From contig MUGG01000029.1 of assembly GCA_002148405.1 (NCBI GenBank), forward strand, positions 1 through 64,000: a DNA stretch of 64,000 nt, read 5' to 3'. Origin of the DNA: Alkalinema sp. CACIAM 70d. GTDB taxonomy: Bacteria; Cyanobacteriota; Cyanobacteriia; Leptolyngbyales; Leptolyngbyaceae. The notes under the pieces were generated by a model. It was given only the letters and a program-made list of their open reading frames with translations, did no database searches and was not told where the DNA came from. A program made the position numbers and the translations under genes. This document shows, in pieces, positions 17,502-27,387 of the stretch (positions within the stretch are counted from its first letter, which is position 1; each line of letters opens with the position of its first letter).

Positions 17502-17990
17502 ATGGTATCTACTCAAATCAAAAAACCTGTACTCAAAAATGGTGCCACTGGCGCAGATGTTAAGGAGCTACAACAACTACTTAATGCCAATACCCTTAAT
17601 CTCAAACTTCAATTAAAAGTCGATGGTCAATTCGGGCAAAAAACACGAAACGCTGTCGCTATCTTTCAGCATCAAGTCTTTCAAATTGCCGATGGTATCG
17701 TTGGCGATCGCACCTGGCGCGCCCTCTACAAAAGTGCTCCAGTCGATATGCCCACCCTCAAGCGCGGCTCAAAAGGCGATCTCGTCGCCCAAATCCAACA
17801 ATCCCTAAAAGCAGGCGGCTTTAACCCCGGTATTTTTGACGGAAATTATGGCCCTCAGACCGAAAAAGCTGTCGCTAATTTTCAGCGTGCTCAAGGTGCA
17901 CCTGGAAGCGGCGTTGTAGACGAAGAAACCTGGTATCGGATTAGCAAATTTATCCGTCCTCAGCTTGATATCGAAGGCTGTTCGCGGTAA
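17502..17990 (+). CDS. Protein with two peptidoglycan-binding (PG_binding_1) domains
   Basis: 162 residues from ATG 17502, preceded by GGAGAATCGTC; an in-frame ATG at 17433 overlaps the cupin tail. Two PG_binding_1 repeats are visible: LKNGATGADVKELQQLLNAN with VDGQFGQKTRNAVAIFQ and DGIVGDRTWRAL; then LKRGSKGDLVAQIQQSLKAG with FDGNYGPQTEKAVANFQ and GVVDEETWYRI. There is no signal peptide and no catalytic domain. Cell-wall binding is the family role, but the lack of an export signal makes location uncertain. It lies in the same direction as the cupin and VOC genes and may be co-transcribed. Confidence 0.85.
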   Translation: MVSTQIKKPVLKNGATGADVKELQQLLNANTLNLKLQLKVDGQFGQKTRNAVAIFQHQVFQIADGIVGDRTWRALYKSAPVDMPTLKRGSKGDLVAQIQQSLKAGGFNPGIFDGNYGPQTEKAVANFQRAQGAPGSGVVDEETWYRISKFIRPQLDIEGCSR

Positions 17991-18080
17991 GCCTGTTCGC
18001 GCTAAGCCCTTTCCCAAATTCGACCCATCAGACTACAAACACACCGAACACCCCCAACCACAGATTCAGGAGAATTATTG

Positions 18081-18575
18081 ATGTTGCACCACATTTCGAT
18101 CGCCGTCAATCAGCCCCAAAAAGTTGCTGAAGTCTTAGCTGAAGTTTTTGCCAGCACCGCAAAAGTCGCCCCATTTCCGCCCCATCCCGGCAGCTACATG
18201 GTATTTGCGGGAGATGAATTTGGCACAGCCATTGAGTTATACCCCATGGGAACCGTTATCGTCCCCGATGAGACACAAGCAGGGTTTCAGCAAACGCAGA
18301 ACGCTTCCCGCTACACCCCATTCCATGCGGCCATTTCCGTCCCGATCGAGTTAGAAGCCCTTCAGCAAATCGGGCAGCGGCAGGGCTGGCACGTTCGCGA
18401 TTGCGATCGGGATGGCCTCTTTCATGTCGTTGAATTTTGGGTAGAAAATCAACTGATGCTGGAACTGTTAACACCCACCATGGCAAAAGCTTATTTACGG
18501 CTTTTCGAGCCTGCCAACTTTGAGGCCAACCTCGCACAATTCATGGCATTCTCGGCTGAGCCAGTTCTCGCCTAA
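18081..18575 (+). CDS. VOC/glyoxalase-superfamily-like protein
   Basis: 164 residues from ATG 18081 with CAGGAGAATTATTG upstream (AGGAG, good spacing). LHHISIAVNQPQKVAEVLAE and GTAIELYPMG, followed by a second half with FHAAISVPIELEALQQI and VVEFWVENQLMLELLTP, suggest two beta-alpha-beta-beta-beta modules of the vicinal-oxygen-chelate fold. Candidate metal ligands are His4 and the Glu residues of the two strand ends. The substrate is unknown. It is the last of a plus-strand group with the cupin and PG-binding genes, spaced 90 bp from the latter. Confidence 0.6.
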   Translation: MLHHISIAVNQPQKVAEVLAEVFASTAKVAPFPPHPGSYMVFAGDEFGTAIELYPMGTVIVPDETQAGFQQTQNASRYTPFHAAISVPIELEALQQIGQRQGWHVRDCDRDGLFHVVEFWVENQLMLELLTPTMAKAYLRLFEPANFEANLAQFMAFSAEPVLA

Positions 18576-18727
18576 TCCCCAATCAACTCGTCATTGCAAC
18601 CCCTGACGCCTCCCCAAATCCCCCTGGCCTGCGAACAGCAGGCTAGGGGATTTGAAAGAAGTTGACTGAATTCCCTCTTGTTAATGCGAGTTTGATATAG
18701 CTGTAGCCCAGATGATTAGAACACTCT

Positions 18728-18915
18728 TATCTTCACTCGCCAGCCCTCCGATCCCCCTAAATCCCCCTTAAAAAGGGGGACTTTGAGTTAATTAATCAAA
18801 AAATAGTAATTCTATTAACTTTTCTCCTGTTTCCTCCTGTTCCCCCTTTATTAAGGGGGGTTAGGGGGGATCGAATCTATCGCATTCACAAATTAATTGG
18901 CTATCACTATCCTAA
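18728..18915. repeat. MITE-like intergenic repeat, long form (copy 2)
   Basis: It shares with the 10029-10262 element the left end (ATCTTCACTCGCCAGCCCTC), the hairpin CCCCCTTAAAAAGGGGG, the GACTTTGAGTTAATTAATCA block, the CTCCTGTTTCCTCCTGT run, CCCTTTATTAAGGGGGG, and the right end CTATCACTATCCTAA. It fills most of the 18576-18974 gap; no gene is present there. Confidence 0.8.
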
Positions 18916-18974
18916 GCTTGCTGGCTAGTGCTATGTCTTCAAGGCGATCGCAAACAATCTCACCCCAAACACCC

Positions 18975-19613
18975 CTAACCCTCAGCCTCGCTCTCCACCC
19001 CCCGCCACACCTGCCAACCCAACCCCATCATTCCAATCCCAAACAGCACCGCTCCACACTCCGTCACCCCATTCCCGATCGGCCCCTGACTCAAAAACAA
19101 CGCCCCCAGCCAAAACAACGGCGCACCGATCGCCAACCCCAACCCCGTCAGCCCAGACCATAACCCCGATCGCCAACCCGTAACCCCCAACACCCCAAAC
19201 CCCACCGAAAACACAAAAATCCCCAAAAACACCAACCCCCGAAACACCAACGCCGGAGCCTCGATCGACGTCTCCTCAATCAACTTGATCAATCCTGGCG
19301 CATGCACCGCCAACTCCGGTACCACAAACGAATCCCACACCGCGATCGGCAACGACAACACCAATCCCAAAAACGCCAACCCATAGCCCAGCGCCACCCA
19401 GCGCCCCCGCATCCCCAACCAGCCATACAGCGGCACCCAACCACACACCATCAGCCCATAGGCCAGCAACCACGCAACATGCACCGGAACCCAAATCGGC
19501 TGCATCGCACCCACCGCATCATTCGGCGGATGCAAAAACATAAATCCCCCAAACAACACCCCCGCCACCAGCAACAACAACCCACTCCAACGCCCACCCC
19601 GCAACCCTTCCAT
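18975..19613 (-). CDS. Multi-pass membrane protein of unknown function
   Basis: 212 residues from ATG 19613, chosen because the sense strand has GGAAGGATTTGCT immediately upstream. At least six hydrophobic helices are visible, for example SGLLLLVAGVLFGGFMFL, VHVAWLLAYGLMVCGWVPLY, VALGYGLAFLGLVLSLPIAV and GLVFLGIFVFSVGFGVLGVT. HPPNDAVGAMQPIWVPVH after the first helix is a conserved-looking polar loop. No transporter or enzyme family is recognised. It follows the amylosucrase gene in the same direction with a 102-bp gap and may be part of that transcript. Confidence 0.65.
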   Translation of the reverse strand: MEGLRGGRWSGLLLLVAGVLFGGFMFLHPPNDAVGAMQPIWVPVHVAWLLAYGLMVCGWVPLYGWLGMRGRWVALGYGLAFLGLVLSLPIAVWDSFVVPELAVHAPGLIKLIEETSIEAPALVFRGLVFLGIFVFSVGFGVLGVTGWRSGLWSGLTGLGLAIGAPLFWLGALFLSQGPIGNGVTECGAVLFGIGMMGLGWQVWRGVESEAEG

Positions 19614-19715
19614 AGCAAATCCTTCCCACTTGTGCCCATCACCAGGCAGAACAAACAGGAATACGTCCACGATCGAACTTTGGATCTCTACCCACCCCAA
19701 ATCAGATAAGCTGCA

Positions 19716-21668
19716 TTAGGTTTCCGTCAGCCAGCAAAATTGAAACCCTTCCAGCACAATGCCTCGATCGTCCTGGTCAGGTTTGCGACCACTGTACAAA
19801 TCAATCCACTGACCATACAGATTAAACCCAGCCAGCCTCAGCGCCTCCAACTCGATCGACTGAGGCTGCGCATTAAAATTAGCAATCACTAAAACCTTCT
19901 CCGATGGTCGCTGATGATTGAACCGAGTGAAACAGAGCAAATGCTCATTCTCGATCGTCAGCAACTCCCGATTATCAAAATCAGCAAACGCAGAAATTTC
20001 CTTACGAATCGCAATCATCTTCTTCATCGCATTGAAAATCGTATGTTCAACCGTGCCCTGTTTCTTGCGTAATGCAGCCTTTTCCCAATCGATTTTCGGT
20101 CGATGCACCCAACGGTTATCATCCCGCTTACTGGGATCCTCAGCAAAGCTGTAATCATTCAACACCCCCAACGCATCCCCGTTATAAATCAGCGGAATCC
20201 CCCCAAACGACAGAATGATGCCATGCAGCAAAAGAATTCTCCCGATCGCCGCCGCAATCAAATCATCATCACCCACTTCCAACGCTGCTTCCAGCCCCAC
20301 CAACGAAGCCAACGACCCACAGATCCGCGCATCGCCCGTCGCCTCATTGGGCATGAACACTAATCCCCGCGCCGAAGCATCAAACCGACCACTAAAATAA
20401 TCCACCAAAAATCGTCGATGTGCCCTTGGCTCATAGCCCACGGCCCGAATATCGTGGTCATCAAACCCAAACCCAATATCATCATGACACCGGACATAAT
20501 TCAGCCAAGTCGCCCGTTCTAATTTATTCGGCAAACTTTTCACACCCTGGTAGAGCAGCTTGGCATTTTGTGTCGCAATACCATCCCACAACAGCGCCAT
20601 CAGCGTTGCATTGTAGGCAATTTCACATTCCTTCGCGACGATCGCATCTTCGCCAAAATACTTAATCACCTCAAAGGGAGCCACGATCGCTTCTGCAATA
20701 AACAAGACACCGGGCGCAGTCACCTGGCAACAATCCTTCATCAACTGCAACAGCAAATGGGCCTTGCGTTCATTCTGGCAAGAAGTCCCCATCTTCTTCC
20801 ACAAAAAAGCCACTGCATCCAGCCGCAGAATATCTACCCCTTGATTGGCCCAAAACAGAATAATATCCAGCATTTCAATAAAAACAGCGGGATTGCTGTA
20901 ATTCAAATCCCATTGATAGTTATGAAACACCGTCATCACCCATTTCTCCATCGCCCCATTCCAGGTAAAGTTGCCCGGATCAGTTTCAGGAAACACCTCA
21001 GGCATGCTTTGCTCAAATAAATCTGGAATTTCCCGATCGTCAAACACGTAATAGTAATCTTGATAGGCCCGATCGCCCTGCATCGCCTTCTGTGCCCACT
21101 CATGTTCATCGGACGTGTGATTCAGCACAATGTCTAGCACCAGCAAAATCTCCCGCTTCCTGAAGTCTTGGGCCAACTGCCGAACATCCTCTAAACTGCC
21201 CACCCGATCGTCAATTTGCCGAAAATCACTGATCGCATAGCCCCCATCACTCTGTCCCACAGGGCACTTCAGAATGGGCATAATATGCACCATATTGATG
21301 CCTAATTCTTGAAAGTAGCTAATTTTGTTGGTTAAATCCGGGAGATTGTCGGCAAACCCGTTGGAATACAAGGCCATCCCCACCCATTTCTGGGACAGGA
21401 ACCAATTGTGGTCCTGCTCTCGCTGAATATCCAAAGCTTCCAACTCGGGCGTACGATCGATGTAGCCCTTCGCCATGGTTTCCACTAACCGTAACATTTG
21501 CAACTGAAAATCATCCCGATGGCCGTAGAGCGTAAAAAAGAGCGAGTGAATCGCGTAAAAATTTGCTCCTAAACGGGTGTAGAAATGTCGCAAATCTTGC
21601 CGACGAATTTCAGGCTTCAAATCATCCAAAATTGAGTTTAATAAAGAGTGAGAAATTTGTTCGTACAT
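19716..21668 (-). CDS. Amylosucrase (GH13 family)
   Basis: 650 residues, normal for amylosucrase, which transfers glucose from sucrose onto alpha-1,4-glucan and releases fructose. The family N-terminal helical domain precedes the barrel. GH13 motifs are LVLDIVLNHTSDEHEW, GVDILRLDAVAFLWK (nucleophile Asp in LRLDAV), VLFIAEAIV (acid/base Glu) and NYVRCHDDIGFGF (transition-state Asp). NYVRxHDDIG separates amylosucrases from ordinary amylases. The gene lies downstream of sucrose-phosphate phosphatase and synthase genes on the same strand, which fits a sucrose-metabolism cluster. Sucrose hydrolase specificity is an alternative that sequence alone cannot exclude. Confidence 0.88.
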   Translation of the reverse strand: MYEQISHSLLNSILDDLKPEIRRQDLRHFYTRLGANFYAIHSLFFTLYGHRDDFQLQMLRLVETMAKGYIDRTPELEALDIQREQDHNWFLSQKWVGMALYSNGFADNLPDLTNKISYFQELGINMVHIMPILKCPVGQSDGGYAISDFRQIDDRVGSLEDVRQLAQDFRKREILLVLDIVLNHTSDEHEWAQKAMQGDRAYQDYYYVFDDREIPDLFEQSMPEVFPETDPGNFTWNGAMEKWVMTVFHNYQWDLNYSNPAVFIEMLDIILFWANQGVDILRLDAVAFLWKKMGTSCQNERKAHLLLQLMKDCCQVTAPGVLFIAEAIVAPFEVIKYFGEDAIVAKECEIAYNATLMALLWDGIATQNAKLLYQGVKSLPNKLERATWLNYVRCHDDIGFGFDDHDIRAVGYEPRAHRRFLVDYFSGRFDASARGLVFMPNEATGDARICGSLASLVGLEAALEVGDDDLIAAAIGRILLLHGIILSFGGIPLIYNGDALGVLNDYSFAEDPSKRDDNRWVHRPKIDWEKAALRKKQGTVEHTIFNAMKKMIAIRKEISAFADFDNRELLTIENEHLLCFTRFNHQRPSEKVLVIANFNAQPQSIELEALRLAGFNLYGQWIDLYSGRKPDQDDRGIVLEGFQFCWLTET

Positions 21669-22010
21669 CGGTGTAGAGTCCTCTTAGATTCAACTAAATT
21701 CAATCAATCTTGGGCAGTTGCAAAGTTGCAAAGTTATAAAGTCGCACTGGAAGTTGCAAAGTTATAAAGTCACAACAGAAAATTTTCATAGCCAATTGCA
21801 ACGGGAATCGATCGCCAACCTGTAGTCGCGATCGACTAGGCTTGACGTAAAAATCACTGATTTGCTCCCGTTTTCCAAAGCATCAATCTAGCGCGTCAAG
21901 CCAAACATGAGCAATCTAGCCTGATTAATCAGATTTCAGGCGTTAAAATTGCTGCAATATTCAAGCAATTCATTATAAAATCGCAAAAAATCGCAAAAAC
22001 TTTACCTATC
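21669..22010. other. 342-bp gap with a short tandem repeat
   Basis: The gap between the phosphatase and amylosucrase genes holds two copies of GTTGCAAAGTTATAAAGTC at 21725-21743 and 21753-21771 (28-bp period). No reading frame is credible. The gap makes an independent promoter for the amylosucrase gene likely. Confidence 0.6.
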
Positions 22011-22856
22011 CTACTCCATCCAAGCCTGCGTGTGGGGATGATAATAGGCAATCCCCTCTAAAATACCCGCGCTATAATTGCCGTTCATCCCCAAAAAATT
22101 TCCCTGGGCAAGATAGAAGCGATCGAGGGTTTCCTGCTCCTGGGCTTGGGCTTGCGCTTGGTCAATCACATCCCTATGGGCATTGGCGACTAAGACCGAG
22201 GGCACTGAACTCGCCAGTACAGGCAAATCGTTGCCGCTATCCCCCGCAAAAACCGTATTGCTATAATCAAACCCCTGCTGCTGCATCAAAAACTCCACCG
22301 CATGCAACTTCGTCGCACGGGCCGGAAGGATATCCAATAAACCTACATTTACTGCTTCATCAACACTGTAAATTAAACTTGCCGCAATATTTTTTTCAGC
22401 CAAACGCTGGTGAATTTTCTCTTGCAAAGCCATCAGATCGGCTTCCAGCGCTAGATAATAGCTCAACTTATAGCGACTTTGTTTCTGAGTCTCCTGTAGG
22501 GTTAAATGGGGGGAATCGGCCAGATCTTCTAAAATTTCCTGTAAATCTAGCGCCGTCCATCCTTGCCAATCACCAGAAATGGTCTGCTCCCAAATTTGCG
22601 AAGCTTCCCAATCATTGTCCCGAACGTGATACAGCGTACTGCCCACATCGCCCACCACCCAATCTGGCGCGGGTAACTGATACGTCTCGATCGCCGATTC
22701 CACCGAAGCCCGGTGCCTCCCACTGACATAGGCTAAGGACACCTCCGGACGGGCCACCAGCCGAGTAAATCGCTCCCGTGCCATGGGGGATTCGGCCTGT
22801 TTGCCATTGGGCAGTAAAGTCCGATCGAGATCAGTGCAAATGAGTAGTTGTTGCAT
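22011..22856 (-). CDS. HAD-IIB phosphatase, probable sucrose-6-phosphate phosphatase
   Basis: 281 residues. HAD motif I is intact as CTDLDRTLL (Asp9 nucleophile, Asp11), motif II lies at LAYVSGRH, and motif IV is VFAGDSGNDLPVL with three acidic residues. The cap resembles the sucrose-phosphatase subfamily (ARATKLHAVEFLMQQQGF; SRYKLSYYL). It would dephosphorylate sucrose-6-phosphate made by the synthase encoded 144 bp upstream on the same strand. This is the only enzyme of the pair with a complete HAD active site. Mannosylfructose-phosphate phosphatase is a close relative, but no such pathway gene is nearby. Confidence 0.8.
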   Translation of the reverse strand: MQQLLICTDLDRTLLPNGKQAESPMARERFTRLVARPEVSLAYVSGRHRASVESAIETYQLPAPDWVVGDVGSTLYHVRDNDWEASQIWEQTISGDWQGWTALDLQEILEDLADSPHLTLQETQKQSRYKLSYYLALEADLMALQEKIHQRLAEKNIAASLIYSVDEAVNVGLLDILPARATKLHAVEFLMQQQGFDYSNTVFAGDSGNDLPVLASSVPSVLVANAHRDVIDQAQAQAQEQETLDRFYLAQGNFLGMNGNYSAGILEGIAYYHPHTQAWME

Positions 22857-23000
22857 CGTATAAACCTTCGCTAGGGATCTAAAATGATTGCTGTTAATAC
22901 CAATATATCAATTAGAAAATTGAATCAATAAAAACTAGCTACTTAAATGCTGTAGCTATACATTAAAATTTTGCAAATCAAAATAGCAACTAATCAATTC

Positions 23001-25142
23001 CTATAAATTGAAAAAATCATAATGTTCGATCGCTTCCAAAATGCCCCAAGCATGTTCGCCCTCAGCAAAATAAACCCGATCGGTTTCATTTAAAATTGAT
23101 AACTCTTCCCAATGCCGATTGGCGACCACCACACCCAAGGTATCGCCCCGCAGCATGTCTTCATCTCCACCGGAACCCCCATTCACCAACACACGCTCCA
23201 AGGGAATGTTCCACCGCCTTGCCACGTACCGCACTGCCAGTCCTTTGGACGCTCTAGCAGGCACAAAATCCAGATATTGCCCAAAGGACAGCGTTGTATT
23301 TACAGACAGTTCCTGTTGCCGTAATAGGGTCAAAATTTCCTCAAGGGGCGGCGCAAGATTCGCATCGTAATAGTAGGAAACCTTAAAGCGACTTTGCTCC
23401 GTTTTGGGCTGGAGCGCTAAACCCGGCAACGGGTCGATAATGCGTCGTAGAACCTGGGGTGTCCACCAGTGGTCAATGTGGTGATTCCAGGTAATATCTG
23501 CCTTTAATTGAGGCGGGTAATAAATTTCGGTTCCTAAACTGGTAATTAAAATATCTGGGGTGGGAATTCCATGGGTTTTTAAGACTTTAAGAACTGAATC
23601 TAAACGCCGCCCAGTGGCAATTCCAAACATAAACTTTCGGTGTTGCTGGCGAACCACTTTAACAAATTCCGCTAGTCCTTCTGCATTACCCACCAAAGTG
23701 TTGTCGATCGCGGTAAAAATGGCCCGTTTACGGTACTGACCTGCCTTTGGAACAGGGGGAGATTTCGGTAATGGCTTATGCTGGAGCGTCAGAGGTTGAA
23801 TTTTCTGGAGATAGGTGCGGGCATGGGCATCCCACGAATAAAACTGAGCCACATTTTTCAGGCCATTCTCCGAAAACTTCTGCCAGAGTTCAGGTTCTTC
23901 TAAAATCGTCAACAGGGCTTCCGCGATCGCTTTCTCATTCAACGGATCAACCAATAAACCATTCTGGCAATTCCCAATGATATCGACAGGCCCACCATTT
24001 TCCGTTGCCACCAAGGGTAAGCCACTGGCCGCCGCTTCCAATAGCGTTAACCCAAAGGGTTCCGTCAGCGCCGGATTCACAAATACGCCCCCAGAAGCCG
24101 CAGCAAGTCGATAAATTTCTGCTACATCGCTTGGGGCATGGTGCTTGGGCAAGGCAACACGCCCATACAATTCATAGCAATCAATCACTAATAATAATTC
24201 CGTTAAAACATTTTGCGCCCCTTCATTTAATTCCCGAATATCATCCCGATTTCCAGCAATAATCACTAAATTCGCTAATTTCTGTAAACGCGGAGATTGG
24301 CCGTAGGCCTCTAATAGAGAAACAATATTTTTTCGTTCATCGGGACGAGATAGGGCCAGAATAATCGGTTTATCGGGATGGCTAAGAAATTTTTTTAATG
24401 TTTCCTTAAATTCGAAAGTCTTTTTATCCTGATGACTGGGCGGATAAAACTGTTCTAAGTCCGTTCCCGGCGGGATAATAGCCATTTTATCAGGGGTGTA
24501 ATAATCGTAGAGTTCATACTGATCTTCAATTTCATTATGGGTGCTGGTAATGACTAACTCCGCATTCCCCAAGGTGTCTTCTTCAGCACTAATCCGTTGC
24601 GGCATGTTATAGCGTTGTTCAATCTCTTCCATGGTCATGCCCAAGGCCAATAGCCGTCGGCATTTGTCCCGTCCCAAGGAATGTCCCGTATGAACGAGGG
24701 GTAAGCCCGTTAAATGGGTCAGCCGCACGCCCACATATCCGGCATCGGCATAGTGGCTATGAATAATGTCTGGCATCCGGGGCTGCCCATGCAACCAAGT
24801 AAACAGGCGATCGGCAAATCCATCTAGGTGCGGCCATAATTCTTCCTTGGGAAGATAGGTATCTGGCCCTGCTTCAATCCGAACGATTTGGGCCTTGTCC
24901 GTCAGGGGTTCTGTATCTTGTGCGTAGTCGGGATCAACGGCCTCATCAATAATCCGTCGAGTCACTAAATCAACCCGCTCCACATTCGGCTGGTGAGCAA
25001 GGGCCTTGGCTAATTCAACCACATATTTAGTTTGGCCTCCGGTATCTGCATCCCGGCCTAATTCCAAATCATGACTCCGAATTAGACCATGAATGCTAAT
25101 CAGTACAATATAAAGAGATTTGGAAGGATTATGCTCAACCAT
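23001..25142 (-). CDS. sps: Sucrose-phosphate synthase with C-terminal HAD domain
   Basis: 713 residues. The GT4 glycosyltransferase part has SIHGLIRSHDLELGRDADTG (substrate loop), HSHYADAGYVG, VHTGHSLGRDKCRRLL and the nucleotide-sugar motif NPALTEPFGLTLLEAAASGL with the E-x7-E pair. It forms sucrose-6-phosphate from UDP-(or ADP-)glucose and fructose-6-phosphate. The C-terminal ~240 residues are a HAD domain whose motif I reads FTAIDNTLVG: the nucleophilic Asp is Ala. Its last motif GGSGGDEDML is also altered, so this domain is probably inactive and regulatory or structural. The separate phosphatase downstream would complete sucrose synthesis. A 655-bp gap upstream leaves room for regulation. 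Confidence 0.93.
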   Translation of the reverse strand: MVEHNPSKSLYIVLISIHGLIRSHDLELGRDADTGGQTKYVVELAKALAHQPNVERVDLVTRRIIDEAVDPDYAQDTEPLTDKAQIVRIEAGPDTYLPKEELWPHLDGFADRLFTWLHGQPRMPDIIHSHYADAGYVGVRLTHLTGLPLVHTGHSLGRDKCRRLLALGMTMEEIEQRYNMPQRISAEEDTLGNAELVITSTHNEIEDQYELYDYYTPDKMAIIPPGTDLEQFYPPSHQDKKTFEFKETLKKFLSHPDKPIILALSRPDERKNIVSLLEAYGQSPRLQKLANLVIIAGNRDDIRELNEGAQNVLTELLLVIDCYELYGRVALPKHHAPSDVAEIYRLAAASGGVFVNPALTEPFGLTLLEAAASGLPLVATENGGPVDIIGNCQNGLLVDPLNEKAIAEALLTILEEPELWQKFSENGLKNVAQFYSWDAHARTYLQKIQPLTLQHKPLPKSPPVPKAGQYRKRAIFTAIDNTLVGNAEGLAEFVKVVRQQHRKFMFGIATGRRLDSVLKVLKTHGIPTPDILITSLGTEIYYPPQLKADITWNHHIDHWWTPQVLRRIIDPLPGLALQPKTEQSRFKVSYYYDANLAPPLEEILTLLRQQELSVNTTLSFGQYLDFVPARASKGLAVRYVARRWNIPLERVLVNGGSGGDEDMLRGDTLGVVVANRHWEELSILNETDRVYFAEGEHAWGILEAIEHYDFFNL

Positions 25143-25797
25143 GGGTTACTCGATTTAATCGTTGAAAGAAAAAAGAGTTGCTTTGAGTGCATTATAGGCC
25201 GTTTAAGCTATATCAAAATAATTAAAATGTCAGGAAGTGCTTGTAATCAGGGTAAAAATTGATTTGCTAAATGTTCTAGAAGTCTTGCTAAATAAGGCTT
25301 ATAGGGATTTTGATTTCATCAATTATTTTTTGTCAAGCTACTTTTGATAGGATTTAAAAATATTCCGCTAGTATTAAAATGATTGAAAATAAGTGTTCAT
25401 TTTGCGAATTTTCACTTGTTACAAGCAAATACTAGAGCAATTGCTTCGATCGTATATTGATGGATTTTTTGTGTATCTTGAGTGTGATTTCTCGAATTTT
25501 GACTTTTGATTTCTAGGGCCTGTTGGATAAATTAATGAATGATAATCAAAGGATTAACCTATCCACCTAGCAATCTCAGTAATGGGCTATACCCTACAGC
25601 TTCTTTAACCTGCGATCGTGGGTTATACCCAATTACAGGTTGATTGGGTATGACTGCTGTTGCTGGCCTCGAATATCAATGTCTCATTTGCGTTTACTAA
25701 TATCAATGCCGATATCAATGCCGATGCAAGCTTGACTGGACTTTATCCTGCCCTCCTAATGGGTGAGTGGGTCTTATGATGGGTTGGCCTGTTCCTC
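25143..25797. other. 655-bp AT-rich gap upstream of sucrose-phosphate synthase
   Basis: No gene was found. The part near 25143-25480 is AT-rich and likely contains the synthase promoter. At 25700-25723 the 12-mer ATATCAATGCCG is repeated twice in tandem, and around 25582-25655 the words GGCTATACCC, GGTTATACCC and GGGTATGAC suggest a decayed repeat. Confidence 0.5.
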
Positions 25798-27240
25798 TTA
25801 TGATTCAGCTTGTTTTTTTTGTGCAGTGTAGCGCTCTTTGAAAATCCGCTGTTGGACTGCATGATCGACGATCGGTTTAGGATATCCTGCTCGATCGCGG
25901 GTGCTTTTGTCGATTTTGCCGGAAATGAGTTCCCCTGTCTCAACACTGCGTAATTCAGGTAACCATTGGCGGATATATTCTGCTTCTGCATCAAATTTTT
26001 GCGCTTGACTCGCGGGATTGAAAATCCGCAGGGGCTTGGGATCCATGCCACTGGAGGCGCTCCACTGCCAACCGCCATTATTTGCTGCCAGATCCCAATC
26101 GACTAGCCGCTGCCTGAAATACTTTTCACCCCATCGAAAATCTAAAATCAAATCTTTGGTGAGGAAACTGGCCACAATCATGCGACAACGGTTATGCATC
26201 CAGCCCGTTTCGTTCAACTGCCGCATGGCTGCATCGACGATCGGGTATCCTGTCCGACCTTCACACCAAGCCTGAAAGTGATCGTCATCATTGTTCCAGG
26301 GGAAGGTCTTGAAGGGGGCGCGATAGGCTCCCTGCTCCAGTTCGGGAAAATGAAAGAGCACATGCTGGTAAAATTCGCGCCAAGCTAATTCCTGCTGCCA
26401 AGTGGTGATGCCTTTTTGGGTTTCCTCACTGCGGGCCTGTTCCATGGCGGTTTGCGTCGCAGCCCAGACGGTACGAATGCCGATCGTGCCAAATTTGAGG
26501 GCTGGGCTGAGGGTGGAAGTACCGGCATGGCCGGGAAAGTTGCGTTCGGTATCGTAATCACTAATCTGTTGATCAATGAATGTTTCTAACCGTTCTGCTG
26601 CACCGATCTCCCCTGGTTCTAAAATCTGCCCATTTCCCCAATGGAATCCTAATTCCTTTAGCGTTGGTAATTCAATGACGCCCGACCGCTGGGCTGTTTC
26701 CTGTTCCGTTTCTGAAAGACCGATCGCACTGGTTAATTCTGTATAGGGCTCGGCTTTGGGTTGACTGCGCCAGTTTTTCCAGAAGGGCGTGTAAACAGTG
26801 TAGGGGGCTTGGGTAGCTTTGGCGAAGATTTCCTGGGGGGTATGCAGAAGTTGATCCCAGGCGGTAACAACTTCAACGCCAACCTCGTGGAGGGCATGAA
26901 TCATTGTGTTGTCCCGCTCGTGGGCGTAGGGTTCGACATCCCAGTTCCAGTAAACAGCGGTTGCGGCTAGATTTTTCGCCAGTTTTGGAATCGCTTCTGT
27001 TGGCCGATCGTGCAAAAACAACAATTGACTGCCCGCCTCGCGATACCGTTGCGCCAGCGATCGTAAGCTGCCCAATAGATAATCCACCCGCACATCGGCT
27101 ATGTCGTCTCGTTTCAGGATGCCGGGATCTAGGCAAAAGACGCCAACCACTTTGCGCGTTTTCTGGCGAGCCATGGCTAACCCTACATTGTCGGTGATGC
27201 GCAAATCTCGACGGTGCCAAAACAGAACTAGGTCAGACAT
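25798..27240 (-). CDS. phrA: Deoxyribodipyrimidine photolyase (class I, CPD)
   Basis: 480 residues from ATG 27240 (an in-frame TTG lies 18 bp upstream). The N-terminal alpha/beta antenna domain begins LVLFWHRRDLRITDNVGL. The FAD-binding helical domain contains GTSTLSPALKFGTIGIR, WQQELAWREFYQHVLFHFP, GRTGYPIVDAAMRQLNETGW, MHNRCRMIVASFLTKDL and WDLAANNGGWQWSASSG, including the tryptophans used for electron transfer and substrate contact. It repairs cyclobutane pyrimidine dimers using blue light; the antenna type resembles the 8-HDF (deazaflavin) group. Length and motifs are intact. Confidence 0.92.
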   Translation of the reverse strand: MSDLVLFWHRRDLRITDNVGLAMARQKTRKVVGVFCLDPGILKRDDIADVRVDYLLGSLRSLAQRYREAGSQLLFLHDRPTEAIPKLAKNLAATAVYWNWDVEPYAHERDNTMIHALHEVGVEVVTAWDQLLHTPQEIFAKATQAPYTVYTPFWKNWRSQPKAEPYTELTSAIGLSETEQETAQRSGVIELPTLKELGFHWGNGQILEPGEIGAAERLETFIDQQISDYDTERNFPGHAGTSTLSPALKFGTIGIRTVWAATQTAMEQARSEETQKGITTWQQELAWREFYQHVLFHFPELEQGAYRAPFKTFPWNNDDDHFQAWCEGRTGYPIVDAAMRQLNETGWMHNRCRMIVASFLTKDLILDFRWGEKYFRQRLVDWDLAANNGGWQWSASSGMDPKPLRIFNPASQAQKFDAEAEYIRQWLPELRSVETGELISGKIDKSTRDRAGYPKPIVDHAVQQRIFKERYTAQKKQAES

Positions 27241-27387
27241 GATCAACCTACGGAGCAATACAATTGAAACTAGTGATTCAGATCAAATTTACTAGCTAAT
27301 TTACTCCTTAGTTTACCTGATTCGCTTGAGTTTGGCTGGTTCTGTTGGGGGTGATCGTTCGTTGCTGCTCTGGCAACCGGATTTGGC

